Below, piece after piece: positions 43,225-52,237 of a stretch of DNA of 64,000 bases; positions within the stretch are counted from its first letter, which is position 1; each line of letters begins with the position of its first letter. The stretch lies in contig SFDP01000024.1 of NCBI GenBank assembly GCA_004558185.1, positions 10,616 to 74,615 of the forward strand, written 5' to 3'. A program made the position numbers and the translations under genes. The notes under the pieces are model-generated. The model made no database searches, had not been told where the DNA came from, and saw nothing but the letters and a program-made list of their open reading frames with translations. Source of the stretch: Lachnospiraceae bacterium (lineage in GTDB: Bacteria; Bacillota; Clostridia; Lachnospirales; Lachnospiraceae).

Positions 43225-43965
43225 TTATAACACCTTTGATAAAAATTCCCTGAGTCTGGGATTTTCGGGATGTTCAAAAAATTCTCCCGGTGTATTTTCC
43301 TCTTTGATCTGTCCCTCATCAATAAACATGACCCGGGTTCCCACCTCCTTGGCAAAGCCCATTTCATGAGTGACTACAGCCATGGTCATGCCCTGTCCGG
43401 CCAGGTCTCGCATTACGGCCAGTACCTCTCCTACCATCTCCGGATCCAATGCACTGGTAGGCTCATCAAAAAGCATAACATCAGGGTTCATGCACAGGGA
43501 ACGAACGATGGCGATTCTCTGCTTCTGCCCACCGGACAGTTGGGAAGGGTAAGCATGAGCCTTTTCCTCTAGTCCAACCCTTTTCAATAATTCCACGGCC
43601 TGACTTTCGGCCTCCTCTTTGGACTTTTTCAGCAGCTTAATGGGTGCAAGAGTCATATTCTGGAGAATCGTTTTATGAGGAAAAAGATTAAAGTGCTGGA
43701 ACACCATTCCAATCTTCTGACGGTACTTATTAATATTGCATTTGGGATCGGTAATGTTTAAGCCTTCAAAGCAGATGCTTCCTCCGGTAGGCTCCTCCAA
43801 AAGATTCAGTGACCGCAGAAAGGTGGACTTACCGGAGCCTGAGGGCCCTACGATTACCACTACCTCGCCCTGGTAGATATTGGTGGAAATATGATCCAGA
43901 ACCAGATGATCCCCAAAGGATTTGCATAAATCCTTAATCTCGAATAAAGCCGTTCTATCTTGCAT
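43225..43965 (-). CDS. polar amino acid ABC transporter ATPase
   Basis: A 246-residue ATPase of the GlnQ/HisP type. Walker A GPSGSGKST, Q-loop KIGMVFQHFNLFPHKT, signature LSGGQKQR and Walker B VMLFDEPTSALDPE are all present, followed by the H-loop THEMGFAKEV. It overlaps the permease gene by 11 bases. It energises uptake by the permease and binding protein encoded upstream. The amino acid specificity cannot be read from the sequence. Confidence 0.93.
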   Translation of the reverse strand: MQDRTALFEIKDLCKSFGDHLVLDHISTNIYQGEVVVIVGPSGSGKSTFLRSLNLLEEPTGGSICFEGLNITDPKCNINKYRQKIGMVFQHFNLFPHKTILQNMTLAPIKLLKKSKEEAESQAVELLKRVGLEEKAHAYPSQLSGGQKQRIAIVRSLCMNPDVMLFDEPTSALDPEMVGEVLAVMRDLAGQGMTMAVVTHEMGFAKEVGTRVMFIDEGQIKEENTPGEFFEHPENPRLREFLSKVL

Positions 43966-44656
43966 CGGTTCTCAGCCTCCTTTCCAGTTTTCCCACACCG
44001 AAGCTGAGGCAGGATACGATTACCAGATAAATGGCTGCTGCCGCCAGCAGAGGAAGCAATGGCTCATAGGTCTGACTTCTGATGGTATTGGCACCATGGG
44101 TAATGTCCGTCAGTGCAATATAACCACAGATCGAGGTTTCCTTTAACAGCGTGATAAATTCATTGGCCAGAGCAGGCAATACGTTTTTAAAGGCCTGAGG
44201 CGTAATAATATACCACATGGTCTGAGCATAACCAAAGCCCAAGCTGCGGCCGGCCTCAAACTGGCCCTGATCAATGGACATGATTCCAGAGCGGAAAATC
44301 TCTGCCACATAGGCTCCCGAGTTAATTCCGAAGGATAAAATCGCTACAAACTGCTTGCTGACATTCGGACTGGCAAAAATAATATAGTACATGATCAATA
44401 GCTGAATCATGGCCGGGGTTCCCCGGATTACCGTCAGGTAGAGCTTACACACCCAGTCCAAAATCCTTAACAGAATATTTTTGCTGCCGCTTTTATCTGC
44501 TGTAGAACGAACCAGAGCAACCAAGAAGCCTAAGGCCACACCCAGAAGGATGGCAAATATGGTTACGGTAAAGGTAGTTCCCAAACCGTTGGTAATGTAC
44601 CTCCACCGATTATCCTCTATAAAATTCAAATAAAATTTTTGTTTAAATTCTTCCAT
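43955..44656 (-). CDS. polar amino acid ABC transporter permease
   Basis: A 233-residue permease with four or five membrane helices. The HisM/GlnP-type signature is visible from RGTPAMIQLLIMYY to IMSIDQGQFEAGRSLGFG. It sits between the binding protein gene (five bases) and the ATPase gene (overlap). It probably works as a homodimer since only one permease gene is present. Confidence 0.92.
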   Translation of the reverse strand: MEEFKQKFYLNFIEDNRWRYITNGLGTTFTVTIFAILLGVALGFLVALVRSTADKSGSKNILLRILDWVCKLYLTVIRGTPAMIQLLIMYYIIFASPNVSKQFVAILSFGINSGAYVAEIFRSGIMSIDQGQFEAGRSLGFGYAQTMWYIITPQAFKNVLPALANEFITLLKETSICGYIALTDITHGANTIRSQTYEPLLPLLAAAAIYLVIVSCLSFGVGKLERRLRTDAR

Positions 44657-44661
44657 AATTC

Positions 44662-45456
44662 CTACTTACCACGCACAACGATCACCTGGGTGGCCGTTGT
44701 ATAAGAATCAGAGAAATCTACACTCAACAGACGATCCTCAGTTACCGTCATTCCTGCTACGCCAATATCTGCTTTCCCGCTGGTGACAGCATTAATGATG
44801 GAATCAAACTCCATATCTTCAATCTTTAATTCCATACCTAAAATATCACACACCGCCTGAGCCATATCTGCATCAATTCCTACGATCACCTGATTCTCAT
44901 AGTACTCATAAGGCTCAAACGCTGCATTGGTAGCCATAACCAGAGTTCCGTTGGTACGCTGTACATCTGCGGGCGATTCATAAGGGAATTTACCCTTGGT
45001 ATCATCACCGATATAGTTGGAAATAATCTGATCCAAAGTTCCATTGGCCTTAAGTTCGGCTAAAGCACCATTGATTTTTTCTTTTAATTCACTATTTTCC
45101 TTTGAAATACAGATGGCATACTCCTCCAGTGCAAATTCCTCCTCCAGAATCTTTAAGTCAGAATTCTTTTTTACAAAAGCAATAGCCGGCTGCTCATCAA
45201 TAATGACACAGTCTACCTTCCCCTGCTTTAAAGCCTGAATGGCATCTGCCCCTTTATTATAACGTTCAATAGTGGAACCTTCCTCTTCATAATCACTGGC
45301 ATAAATATCTCCGGTAGTACCTAACTGTACGCCAATCGTTTTACCGGGCAAATCATCTACCGAGTTAACGGTATTGGCAGGCACATTGGATCCTCCACAG
45401 GCTGTCAGCCCAAAAACCATGGCCGACATCATCAAGCTGACAATTAATTTTTTCAT
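44662..45456 (-). CDS. amino acid-binding lipoprotein of ABC transporter
   Basis: A 264-residue solute-binding protein of family 3. The lipoprotein signal ends GLTACGGSN. The first lobe has a short LPGKTIGVQLGTTGD segment, and the second has FEPYEYYENQVIVGIDADMAQAV and DIGVAGMTVTEDRLLSVDFS. The order of the two lobes looks swapped compared with most family 3 proteins: the segment with the ligand-pocket start (VMATNAAFEPYEYYE) comes in the C-terminal half. Start at the ATG at 45456, after GGAGGG. Confidence 0.88.
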   Translation of the reverse strand: MKKLIVSLMMSAMVFGLTACGGSNVPANTVNSVDDLPGKTIGVQLGTTGDIYASDYEEEGSTIERYNKGADAIQALKQGKVDCVIIDEQPAIAFVKKNSDLKILEEEFALEEYAICISKENSELKEKINGALAELKANGTLDQIISNYIGDDTKGKFPYESPADVQRTNGTLVMATNAAFEPYEYYENQVIVGIDADMAQAVCDILGMELKIEDMEFDSIINAVTSGKADIGVAGMTVTEDRLLSVDFSDSYTTATQVIVVRGK

Positions 45457-45561
45457 GTTTCCCTCCATTTTGCTGTATGAACAGCACCATAATCATTCTT
45501 TACGCATATTTATACATTACTTGTCCATCATAGCACTATTTCCCAAAAATGCAACAATAAT

Positions 45562-46092
45562 TTACAAACTCTTCCCATATTCCAGCACATTTTCCAATGT
45601 ATCTTCCCCATAGAGAGTTATGGTCATTACCATTATCATATCATCTATACGACGCAGATAAAAATGCTGTCTTGCCTTGGTTTCTTCCACCTGCGCCGTA
45701 AAGCAATAATATACTTCCTGATAGAGCTCGGCTTCTTCCGCCTCCGTACAGCTATAGGTATATTCTTTGGAGGTCATGAGCTTTTCCCGATATAGCCGGA
45801 CATAATCCTCCATTCGAATCAGGGTGCCTCCTTTGATGGCAGTCAAATCCTCATACTGAATTCTAATGCTGCTTCCGGTTAAGGTATTTTCAGCCAGCAG
45901 CCCTGTCTCCTCTCCCCCTTTACTATCCTCTGGAGCGTTCTCCCAGACAGTCCATTCCTGTGGAAGGGTAAACTGAATATTGGCCGCCTTACTGGTTCCT
46001 TCATGAACCTGAGTTTGAGCCTTGCGGCTCTGATTACTGCAGCCGGACAGCAGAATGATGCCAATTAGAATTAGATAACCGATTTTCTTCAT
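45562..46092 (-). CDS. small lipoprotein of unknown function
   Basis: A 176-residue lipoprotein. The signal peptide MKKIGYLILIGIILLSGC ends with the lipobox Cys at residue 18. The mature part has a PQEWTVWENAPEDS segment and several beta-strand-like stretches ending DDMIMVMTITLYGEDTLE, resembling the fold of PsbP/DUF1795-type lipoproteins. Assignment to that group is a guess. It follows rsmI by 12 bases and is probably co-transcribed, which says little about its role. Confidence 0.65.
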   Translation of the reverse strand: MKKIGYLILIGIILLSGCSNQSRKAQTQVHEGTSKAANIQFTLPQEWTVWENAPEDSKGGEETGLLAENTLTGSSIRIQYEDLTAIKGGTLIRMEDYVRLYREKLMTSKEYTYSCTEAEEAELYQEVYYCFTAQVEETKARQHFYLRRIDDMIMVMTITLYGEDTLENVLEYGKSL

Positions 46093-46104
46093 TGCTTTTA
46101 TCCT

Positions 46105-46959
46105 TTAATCATATGATGTTGGGGGCAAAAGGTGCTGGTACACCTCTCTCTTGCTGATGCCCCGATCCTTTGCCACCAGCCGCATTGCCTCCTTACGCTC
46201 TATCCCCTGCTCCTCATAATACTCCATATGCTCCTTAATGGAAAGAGCCTGCCAGCCTGCCCTTTGCTCATTTTGTCTGTCATAGAGACTTCTTCCCTCT
46301 ACCACCAGTACATATTCCCCTCGGGGTTCATTTTCTTCGTAGTAGTCTATGGCTTTCTCTAAGGTAGTCGGAAATATGGTTTCAAATTTTTTAGTCAATT
46401 CCCGGCACAGGGTAATTCGGCGATTTCCCAAGACCCCCTCCAGCTCCTTTAAGGTCTGCTTCAAATGATGAGGGGCTTCATAGAGGATGATGGTTCGGCT
46501 CTCCAGCTTCAATTCCTCCAGAATTGCTTTTTTCTCTTTTTTATCCGCTGGAAGAAAGCCTTCAAAACAAAACCGCCTGGCAGGCAGGCCGGAAAGGGTA
46601 AGTGCAGTAATGCAGGCTGCAGCTCCCGGCAATGAGGTAACGGGAATCCCCTCCTCCTGACACCTTGCTACCAAAACCTCACCGGGATCAGAAATGGCGG
46701 GGGTACCCGCATCGGTGATCAGTGCGATCCTTTTTCCTGCCCGAAGGTGTCCAAGCAGTACCTCTGCCTTTTCATATTTGTTATGCTCATGATAGCTGGT
46801 CATGGGTGTTCTTATCTGAAAATGGTTTAACAGGCGAATACTGTTTCTGGTATCCTCTGCGGCAATTAAATCTGCCTCTCTAAGGCATTCAACGACCCGG
46901 GGCGTCATGTCCCCCAGATTTCCTATTGGAGTAGCACATAAAAAAAGCTGTCCTGTCAT
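46105..46959 (-). CDS. rsmI: 16S rRNA (cytidine(1402)-2'-O)-methyltransferase
   Basis: A 284-residue SAM-dependent tetrapyrrole-methylase-fold enzyme that methylates the 2'-O of C1402 in 16S rRNA. Visible motifs are LFLCATPIGNLGDMTPRV, AAEDTRNSIRLLNHF, ITDAGTPAISDPGE and SLPGAAACITALTLSGLP. A C-terminal helical extension of about 45 residues is usual in Firmicutes. Start at the ATG at 46959 next to GGGAGGG. The open frame to 47025 is leader containing a good promoter (46997-47025). Confidence 0.95.
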   Translation of the reverse strand: MTGQLFLCATPIGNLGDMTPRVVECLREADLIAAEDTRNSIRLLNHFQIRTPMTSYHEHNKYEKAEVLLGHLRAGKRIALITDAGTPAISDPGEVLVARCQEEGIPVTSLPGAAACITALTLSGLPARRFCFEGFLPADKKEKKAILEELKLESRTIILYEAPHHLKQTLKELEGVLGNRRITLCRELTKKFETIFPTTLEKAIDYYEENEPRGEYVLVVEGRSLYDRQNEQRAGWQALSIKEHMEYYEEQGIERKEAMRLVAKDRGISKREVYQHLLPPTSYD

Positions 46960-46996
46960 AATCCCTCCCTTTTGCCGGTTGGTATTGCTTTTTGAC

Positions 46997-47025
46997 AGTA
47001 TAACAGCTTTTTTTCTTAAACTCAA
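46997..47025 (-). promoter_or_regulatory. probable sigma-A promoter of rsmI
   Basis: On the minus strand TTGAGT, 17 bases, TATACT, 38 bases before the rsmI start and just after the sialidase stop. It gives rsmI transcription independent of the sialidase gene. Confidence 0.65.
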
Positions 47026-47031
47026 ATGCTT

Positions 47032-48960
47032 CTATTTATTTTCCAGCGAAGCCGCTTCTCCAATATACTTCCAGTTTACCAGCTCATTGGCATAAACCGT
47101 TTTTACTGCTTCTGCCTGAGCCCTGGTGGCAACCACATAGGGCATGGTCTTGGAACCGATTCCCTGGAAAGCATTTTCGTATTTTCCTTCGGTAATTTCC
47201 GAAATGCTTACTCCCCGATAAACAATATCATAGTTGCTGTCTCTTTCTTCCCACAAGAAGCCCATTTTCCCATCCGGCTGCAGAGTGCAGGTGGAATAAG
47301 CGCTATTATACTGCTGCAAAAGATAAAAATTATTGGTGTTCCAACCGCTGACATAGGCTGCTGCCGTAGTATCTCCTTCCTGCAGCTCCTTATAATAAAT
47401 CCCTACTCCCACACGCTTGTCATTTCTTAATGTGGGCAATGACTGCAGCGCAAGGTAGCCATACTTTCCTGTCTGGGTATTTTTCACATAGGCAATATAA
47501 ACCTCTCCATTGGTGCTGTTTCCTGCCGGAAAATTCAGCTCCTGTCTGCTGTCCCAGGCACCTGTTTTATAGGTATTGTCTGTTTTTTCATAATGGAAAA
47601 CATTGATATAGCGTCCGCTTCCCTTTCTGCTGGAAATAAGTACATCTCCATTAGGCAGCTCTTCTATTTTTGCCTCATCTCCGGCAGGTACCGGGGATGC
47701 CTCTACGCTTCCCAATACCTTCCAGGTCTTTCCAAAATCATCCGAATACAGTACATGGTTGGCATTGGTATTGGTACCACCCTCTCTGGCCAGGATCGCA
47801 CTGTAAATACGATAATAGTCGCCCACCTTAACATAGCGGGACTGCATGATTCTGCCGGAAGCAAAGAAGAAAGCCTGCCATTTGGGATTCAACTGGTAAA
47901 TCTGCTCATCGATTCTTACCGGAGCACCAAAGGTTTCTCCATTATCCTCAGAAAGCATGGTGGAAGCCTGGGTTTTGCCTACATCCATATAGCCATAGGA
48001 GCCGCTTACACTGACTAACAATACCTTGTCCGATTCACGATCTGCCACAAGAGCCGCATCTCCATAGCCGATCGCCAGTTCCTGCCCCCGTACTCCCGGT
48101 CTGGTCAGCCCTGCAGTCAGATTGCGGGAAGCGGACCAGGTTTTTCCATTGGTAAGTGAGGTTCTTGTTACCAGATCAATCTGATGGCCCAGATTAGCGT
48201 ATCCCTCCCAATTGGTTCCCAAATCACTGGCCGTATTATAGCGGTAATCTGCCACCGCAACGATATTTCCATTGTTGGCTGTGGTAATGGCCGGAATCCG
48301 ATAGTGCACCTCTCCTACAGCCGTTTCCCACAAAGCCTGCTTTCCTTCCTGCTGCGGCATCAACTGAGCCTTGCGGATTCCCCACCAGGCATCTGTTTTA
48401 TTGCTTCCGTCACCTTCCTTGAAAATCGCATATGTACGGTTTCCTTCCCCATTCTCTGTGCTGAGGTATTTTCCCGTTGCCTGACTGCGAATAGTCACAT
48501 AGCAGATATCCCCTTCTATAGCCTTAATTTCCAGAGTATACTGGCCGCCTATATTCTCTCTGTTCTTATCAGAAACGACAAACTCCTTATCTTCGTAGCC
48601 CTGGTGACCCATAATGCCCTCTCCCAGGACTGCAAATCCGGTTCCCATATTTCTCATACTGTACTGTCCTGCATCCGTTTTTTCAAACCGCCAGCTATAT
48701 TTTCGAGAGTAGCTGTTGGGATAATTTCCATCGTACTTCAGCCAGCCTGTATCCCTTCCTCCATCGTCATATAGCATACGGGCTGCAGGCTCCAGCAATT
48801 GTTCATTTTCATCATAGGCATCCCAGATTTCATAGTAGGTTCCCCTCTCCAGTTCCATAGCTTGTCCCACCAGATTTTCACCGTGTACATCCAGCTTCAT
48901 CAGTCCGAATAACGCCAGCCCCAATATGGCAGCGCATGTAAAAAAAGGTTGTCTGCTCAT
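47032..48960 (-). CDS. secreted sialidase (GH33-like)
   Basis: A 642-residue exported glycosidase. A signal-peptide-like N-terminus is followed by a beta-rich region of about 190 residues, probably carbohydrate binding, and a six-bladed propeller. The arginine-containing motif is YRIPAITTANNG. Asp-box repeats are SLTNGKTW, SEDNGETF and SDDFGKTW. Near the C-terminus, YSTCTLQPDGKMGFLWEE carries the expected Tyr and Glu. It should remove terminal sialic acid from glycans. No nan catabolic gene is in the window. The gene begins 43 bases after the ABC operon and has a strong AAAGGAGGG site, so it may be read from that operon's promoter. Confidence 0.88.
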   Translation of the reverse strand: MSRQPFFTCAAILGLALFGLMKLDVHGENLVGQAMELERGTYYEIWDAYDENEQLLEPAARMLYDDGGRDTGWLKYDGNYPNSYSRKYSWRFEKTDAGQYSMRNMGTGFAVLGEGIMGHQGYEDKEFVVSDKNRENIGGQYTLEIKAIEGDICYVTIRSQATGKYLSTENGEGNRTYAIFKEGDGSNKTDAWWGIRKAQLMPQQEGKQALWETAVGEVHYRIPAITTANNGNIVAVADYRYNTASDLGTNWEGYANLGHQIDLVTRTSLTNGKTWSASRNLTAGLTRPGVRGQELAIGYGDAALVADRESDKVLLVSVSGSYGYMDVGKTQASTMLSEDNGETFGAPVRIDEQIYQLNPKWQAFFFASGRIMQSRYVKVGDYYRIYSAILAREGGTNTNANHVLYSDDFGKTWKVLGSVEASPVPAGDEAKIEELPNGDVLISSRKGSGRYINVFHYEKTDNTYKTGAWDSRQELNFPAGNSTNGEVYIAYVKNTQTGKYGYLALQSLPTLRNDKRVGVGIYYKELQEGDTTAAAYVSGWNTNNFYLLQQYNSAYSTCTLQPDGKMGFLWEERDSNYDIVYRGVSISEITEGKYENAFQGIGSKTMPYVVATRAQAEAVKTVYANELVNWKYIGEAASLENK

Positions 48961-49003
48961 TCCTTTTCCCTCCTTTATAATATATATGCTGCCAATGTGG
49001 GGT

Positions 49004-49531
49004 TTATTCCTGAAATTGATGAAAAAAATAGGAATCCAGCCACAGGAAAAGGTTCATCAGCACTAAAGGAAGGAAAAAAAGACAAACAAACAAGCCGCCT
49101 ATATTCTCCCAGGTGATTCTGTTTCCATCAGCAAACAGAACCAAAAGCTGGGTGACTTGGGCAACAAGATAAAAGAAAAGAGAGAAACGAATCATCTTTT
49201 TTTGCCAATAGCTTCTCATAATTTTGACAGATACCGGTACATAATAGAGCGTTTTCCATAGTCTTTTGTCCCTTCTTCCTTTTTTCTCCAGTCCGATATT
49301 CATATAGAAAGAAATATACCAGGCCAGAGTACCATAGCCATACAGAACCGATACTGTCCTTGCTCCATCTTCCAGACAAAAATATGCCCCCGAACCCATT
49401 GCCAGAAATGCCATTACCCCTATACCAAACTTTTGCATCCAGGGCTCATACCTCCAGGGAAGTACCTCCTGATAAAAGGCTTCCAGAGCCGTTTTTTGCC
49501 GTTTTTCCAGTTCCTTTTCCTCCATGCTCAT
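49004..49531 (-). CDS. membrane subunit of second ABC system
   Basis: A 175-residue membrane protein with four hydrophobic segments and charged cytoplasmic termini. The composition is like the small ABC-2 type permeases encoded next to YtrA-like regulators, but no clear family motif was seen. It overlaps the ATPase gene (49528-50244) by four bases, which supports a transporter pair. Start at the ATG at 49531, after GGGGAG. A longer start at 49561 lies in the ATPase gene. Confidence 0.6.
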   Translation of the reverse strand: MSMEEKELEKRQKTALEAFYQEVLPWRYEPWMQKFGIGVMAFLAMGSGAYFCLEDGARTVSVLYGYGTLAWYISFYMNIGLEKKGRRDKRLWKTLYYVPVSVKIMRSYWQKKMIRFSLFFYLVAQVTQLLVLFADGNRITWENIGGLFVCLFFLPLVLMNLFLWLDSYFFHQFQE

Positions 49532-50244
49532 TGTCTCCCCTCTTCTTCTTTTCGAACCCAACCAAGAGTTCCCGCCTTAAACGCCGTCAGGATATCCGGG
49601 GTCTCCCCAAAAGCCCTCAGGCTCCCTTCCTCCAATAGTCCTAAATAGTCTGTTTTTAACTCCATTTCCTCCATAAGATGGCTGGTCATCAAAATGGAAG
49701 CTCCCCCATGTTCAACAATTTTATGTAATAATTGAAAGAATTCTGCCCGGAAAACAGGATCCATTCCCGCAGTCACCTCATCTAAAAGATACAGGCTGGG
49801 CTGATACGCCATAGCAAAGGCCAAGTGAAATTTGATTTTTTCGCCTCGGGAAAGGCGGCCATATACTCTCTTGCCAGAAAGCTCTATCCTTTCCATAGCT
49901 TCTTTCCATTCTTCCAGAGAAAAGTTCTCATAGAAAAGCCCAAAGACTTTCGCATTTCTCTCCAGCGTTTCCTCGTGAAAAAATCTGCTTTCCTCTGTAA
50001 GATAAGCAATTTTATTTCCGGTCCAAAGAGGGTTGCTGTGACAATTTTTGTCTGCTACTAAAATATCCCCCTGATATCTGCTTTTTCCATTGGCAATACA
50101 TTTTAACAGGGTAGTTTTTCCGGCTCCGTTTTTTCCCATAAGACCCATGATATAGCCCTCTGGCAGCGAGAAGGAAATATTCTGCAGACGGAATTTTTTT
50201 CTTACTGCACTGACCTCTTTAACTTCCAATATCATTTTCTCCAT
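49528..50244 (-). CDS. ABC transporter ATPase (second of the GntR operon)
   Basis: A 238-residue ATPase. Walker A is GKNGAGKTT. The signature is reduced to RLSRGEKIKF. Walker B is LYLLDEVTAGMDP, and the H-loop is MTSHLMEEMEL. The degenerate signature is common in YtrB/YhcG-like exporters. It follows the GntR gene by five bases. It probably works with the small membrane protein encoded after it in export or in sensing of cell-wall-active compounds, as in the ytr operon of Bacillus. The substrate is unknown. Confidence 0.85.
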   Translation of the reverse strand: MEKMILEVKEVSAVRKKFRLQNISFSLPEGYIMGLMGKNGAGKTTLLKCIANGKSRYQGDILVADKNCHSNPLWTGNKIAYLTEESRFFHEETLERNAKVFGLFYENFSLEEWKEAMERIELSGKRVYGRLSRGEKIKFHLAFAMAYQPSLYLLDEVTAGMDPVFRAEFFQLLHKIVEHGGASILMTSHLMEEMELKTDYLGLLEEGSLRAFGETPDILTAFKAGTLGWVRKEEEGRQ

Positions 50245-50249
50245 TGCCC

Positions 50250-50624
50250 TTATCCTTCCATAAATAATGTATCTACCATTTCCTTTATCTGTCTGGTAGT
50301 AACTCCTGCCTGCTTAGCCTCTCCTATGATTTCTGCCAGACGCTTCTCCCATTCCATTAACTGCTTTTCCATCAGGTAATCAGAATTATATTCACAAACA
50401 TAAAAGCCCTTTCCCGGAACGGAACGAATCAGCCCTTCCTTTTCCAGTTCCTCATAAGCTCTTTTAGTGGTAATTACGCTTACTCCCAGATCGCCTGCCA
50501 AGGTGCGAATGGAGGGCAGGGCTTCTCCCTCAGCAAGCTGATGGGTGAGAATAAGATTTTTCAGTTGATTCACAATCTGCTCATAAATTGCCAGGGTGCC
50601 CTGGGGTTGGATTACAATATTCAT
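50250..50624 (-). CDS. YtrA-type GntR transcriptional repressor
   Basis: A 124-residue regulator with a winged HTH (LAIYEQIVNQLKNLIL, then LPSIRTLAGDLGVSVITTKRAYEELEKEG) and only a short helical tail for dimerisation, as in the YtrA subfamily. It is encoded in the middle of the ABC operon, between the two ATPase-membrane pairs. The palindromes at 52202-52237 over the operon promoter are the likely operator. Start at the ATG at 50624. The frame continues 10 codons upstream without a site. Confidence 0.9.
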   Translation of the reverse strand: MNIVIQPQGTLAIYEQIVNQLKNLILTHQLAEGEALPSIRTLAGDLGVSVITTKRAYEELEKEGLIRSVPGKGFYVCEYNSDYLMEKQLMEWEKRLAEIIGEAKQAGVTTRQIKEMVDTLFMEG

Positions 50625-50637
50625 TGCAGCCTCTCCT

Positions 50638-51321
50638 TCAATCTTCATACACAAACGCCCTCTGCCACTCCTCCTTCCAGGCTTTCCTGAGACTCCAGGC
50701 CAGAGGAAGCGAAAGACTCAAGGTACAAATGAGCCAGGGGAGCTTTAGCTCATTACCTTCGGATTCAACCAGAAAAACCACTGAAAAGAAATTAGAACAC
50801 ATACAAATTATTACACAAAAGGTTTCTTTTAATATAGTCCATTCTGATCTGCCTTTTTTCTTCTCTTTTCCCTTTTCATTCATCATCCATCCATTAAAGC
50901 CACAGAAAATAAGTGCTGACAGAGCAAAATTGAATAGAAAAAGCAGCACCCAGAAACCATCAGCAATGTGCATTGCCACCAGTCCCAATGTCCCTAGAGC
51001 GCCTGCCAGTGCAGGTATACCAATATTACAGATCATCCTTCCTGTAATAAAGTGTCTCCTTGTGCTTTCTTCCATGGGACAAAGATAGAATATTTTCGGC
51101 ATTTTAATGGAGTGAAGCTGCCCGGAAAGAAGCTGGAAGAAAAAGGGGAGTATTCCAAAACCATAGGACACCATCCCTTTTTGAATCCCCATTCTATTAC
51201 ATGTGTAAACACCATAGATGATAAAGCCTACTACCCAAGATGCCTGGCCGCTTTTCCAAAGCTCCTTAATTTTTATTAAGCTAAAATCCCACCAATAGTC
51301 TTTCATTATTTTTTTCCACAT
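50638..51321 (-). CDS. membrane subunit of first ABC system
   Basis: A 227-residue integral membrane protein with about six hydrophobic segments and a charged N-terminus (MWKKIMKDYWWDFSLIKIKEL). No permease family motif is clear by eye. It lies five bases after the first ATPase gene and just ahead of the GntR gene (overlapping its extended frame only), so it is most likely the permease partner of that ATPase. Aromatic and basic composition is similar to the shorter membrane protein at 49004-49531. Confidence 0.65.
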   Translation of the reverse strand: MWKKIMKDYWWDFSLIKIKELWKSGQASWVVGFIIYGVYTCNRMGIQKGMVSYGFGILPFFFQLLSGQLHSIKMPKIFYLCPMEESTRRHFITGRMICNIGIPALAGALGTLGLVAMHIADGFWVLLFLFNFALSALIFCGFNGWMMNEKGKEKKKGRSEWTILKETFCVIICMCSNFFSVVFLVESEGNELKLPWLICTLSLSLPLAWSLRKAWKEEWQRAFVYED

Positions 51322-51326
51322 TTGCT

Positions 51327-52172
51327 TTATTTCCCCTTCTCCAAACCATACATCAGTTCCTCAAGCGTGGGCTTCCACACTTGCAGACTTTTATCAAAAT
51401 GGCTGTTCCTTCCTGCCGTTACCAGAGCTCTGGTACCAAAGACGCCTTCCTCCTGATATAAGATTCTGTCCTTTTTCAATAATCTAATCTTATAGCCTTC
51501 TCCCTGAATCATGCGATAGCTGTCTCTTAAAGTCTCCACATCTGCAAACAATCGGAGCTTTCCCTTCTGCAGATAAAGAATATAATCTGCCACCTTATCC
51601 AAGTCCCCGGTAACATGGGTGGAAAGAATTACGCTGTTTTTTCCATTGGAGATAAATTCCTTTAACAGGCAAAGGAACTCTTCCCGAAACCGGAGATCAA
51701 AGTTTCCCGTAGGCTCATCTAAAAGCAATAGTCGAGCCTGATGCGAAAGAGCAAATGCAAACTGAAATTTAAGCTGTTCTCCCTTAGACAGTCTGCCATA
51801 GTGTGTTTTCTCCATCAGTCCAAATCGATTCAGATATTCCCTCATTAATTCCAGATCAAATCTTTTATAATAGCTGCCATAAAAACAGGCATTATGATAA
51901 AGTGTTTCTGCCTGGTCAAAAAGAGGCTCCTGAAGAACCAGGCCGATTTCATCAAGAATCTCCCGACTTTTTTCACCATAGGCCTTTCCCCCTATAAGAA
52001 TGGTTCCCTGATCCTGTTTATAGACTCCTGACAGGAGGTGCAGCAACGAGGTTTTTCCCGCTCCATTTCTTCCAATCAGGCCGCAAATATATCCCTCCGG
52101 CAGAGTAAAGGAAATCTGGGATAGAGAAAAGCTCCCTAATTTCTTATTAAGTTGATCCACTTCTATTCGCAC
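51327..52172 (-). CDS. ABC transporter ATPase (first of the GntR operon)
   Basis: A 281-residue ATPase of the YtrB-like type. Walker A is GRNGAGKTS, the signature is the reduced RLSKGEQLKF and Walker B is LLLLDEPTGNFDL, followed by STHVTGDLDKVADYI. A C-terminal extension of about 70 residues is typical of this class. The start is GTG at 52172, just after GGAGGT. The open frame to 52250 overlaps the promoter and operator and is not likely translated. It is the first gene of the operon. Confidence 0.87.
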   Translation of the reverse strand: MRIEVDQLNKKLGSFSLSQISFTLPEGYICGLIGRNGAGKTSLLHLLSGVYKQDQGTILIGGKAYGEKSREILDEIGLVLQEPLFDQAETLYHNACFYGSYYKRFDLELMREYLNRFGLMEKTHYGRLSKGEQLKFQFAFALSHQARLLLLDEPTGNFDLRFREEFLCLLKEFISNGKNSVILSTHVTGDLDKVADYILYLQKGKLRLFADVETLRDSYRMIQGEGYKIRLLKKDRILYQEEGVFGTRALVTAGRNSHFDKSLQVWKPTLEELMYGLEKGK

Positions 52173-52201
52173 AGGCCTACCTCCTCTAAAACAAAAACCG
52201 T

Positions 52202-52237
52202 ATATACACTGTATATCTAAATATATACAGTGTATAT
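52202..52237. promoter_or_regulatory. tandem palindromic GntR operator
   Basis: Two perfect 15-bp palindromes, ATATACACTGTATAT at 52202-52216 and ATATACAGTGTATAT at 52223-52237, with centres 21 bp (two helical turns) apart. Together with flanking bases they make one long inverted repeat from CCGTAT to ATACGG. The right copy covers the -10 box. This fits an operator for the YtrA-type regulator in the same operon. Confidence 0.85.
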
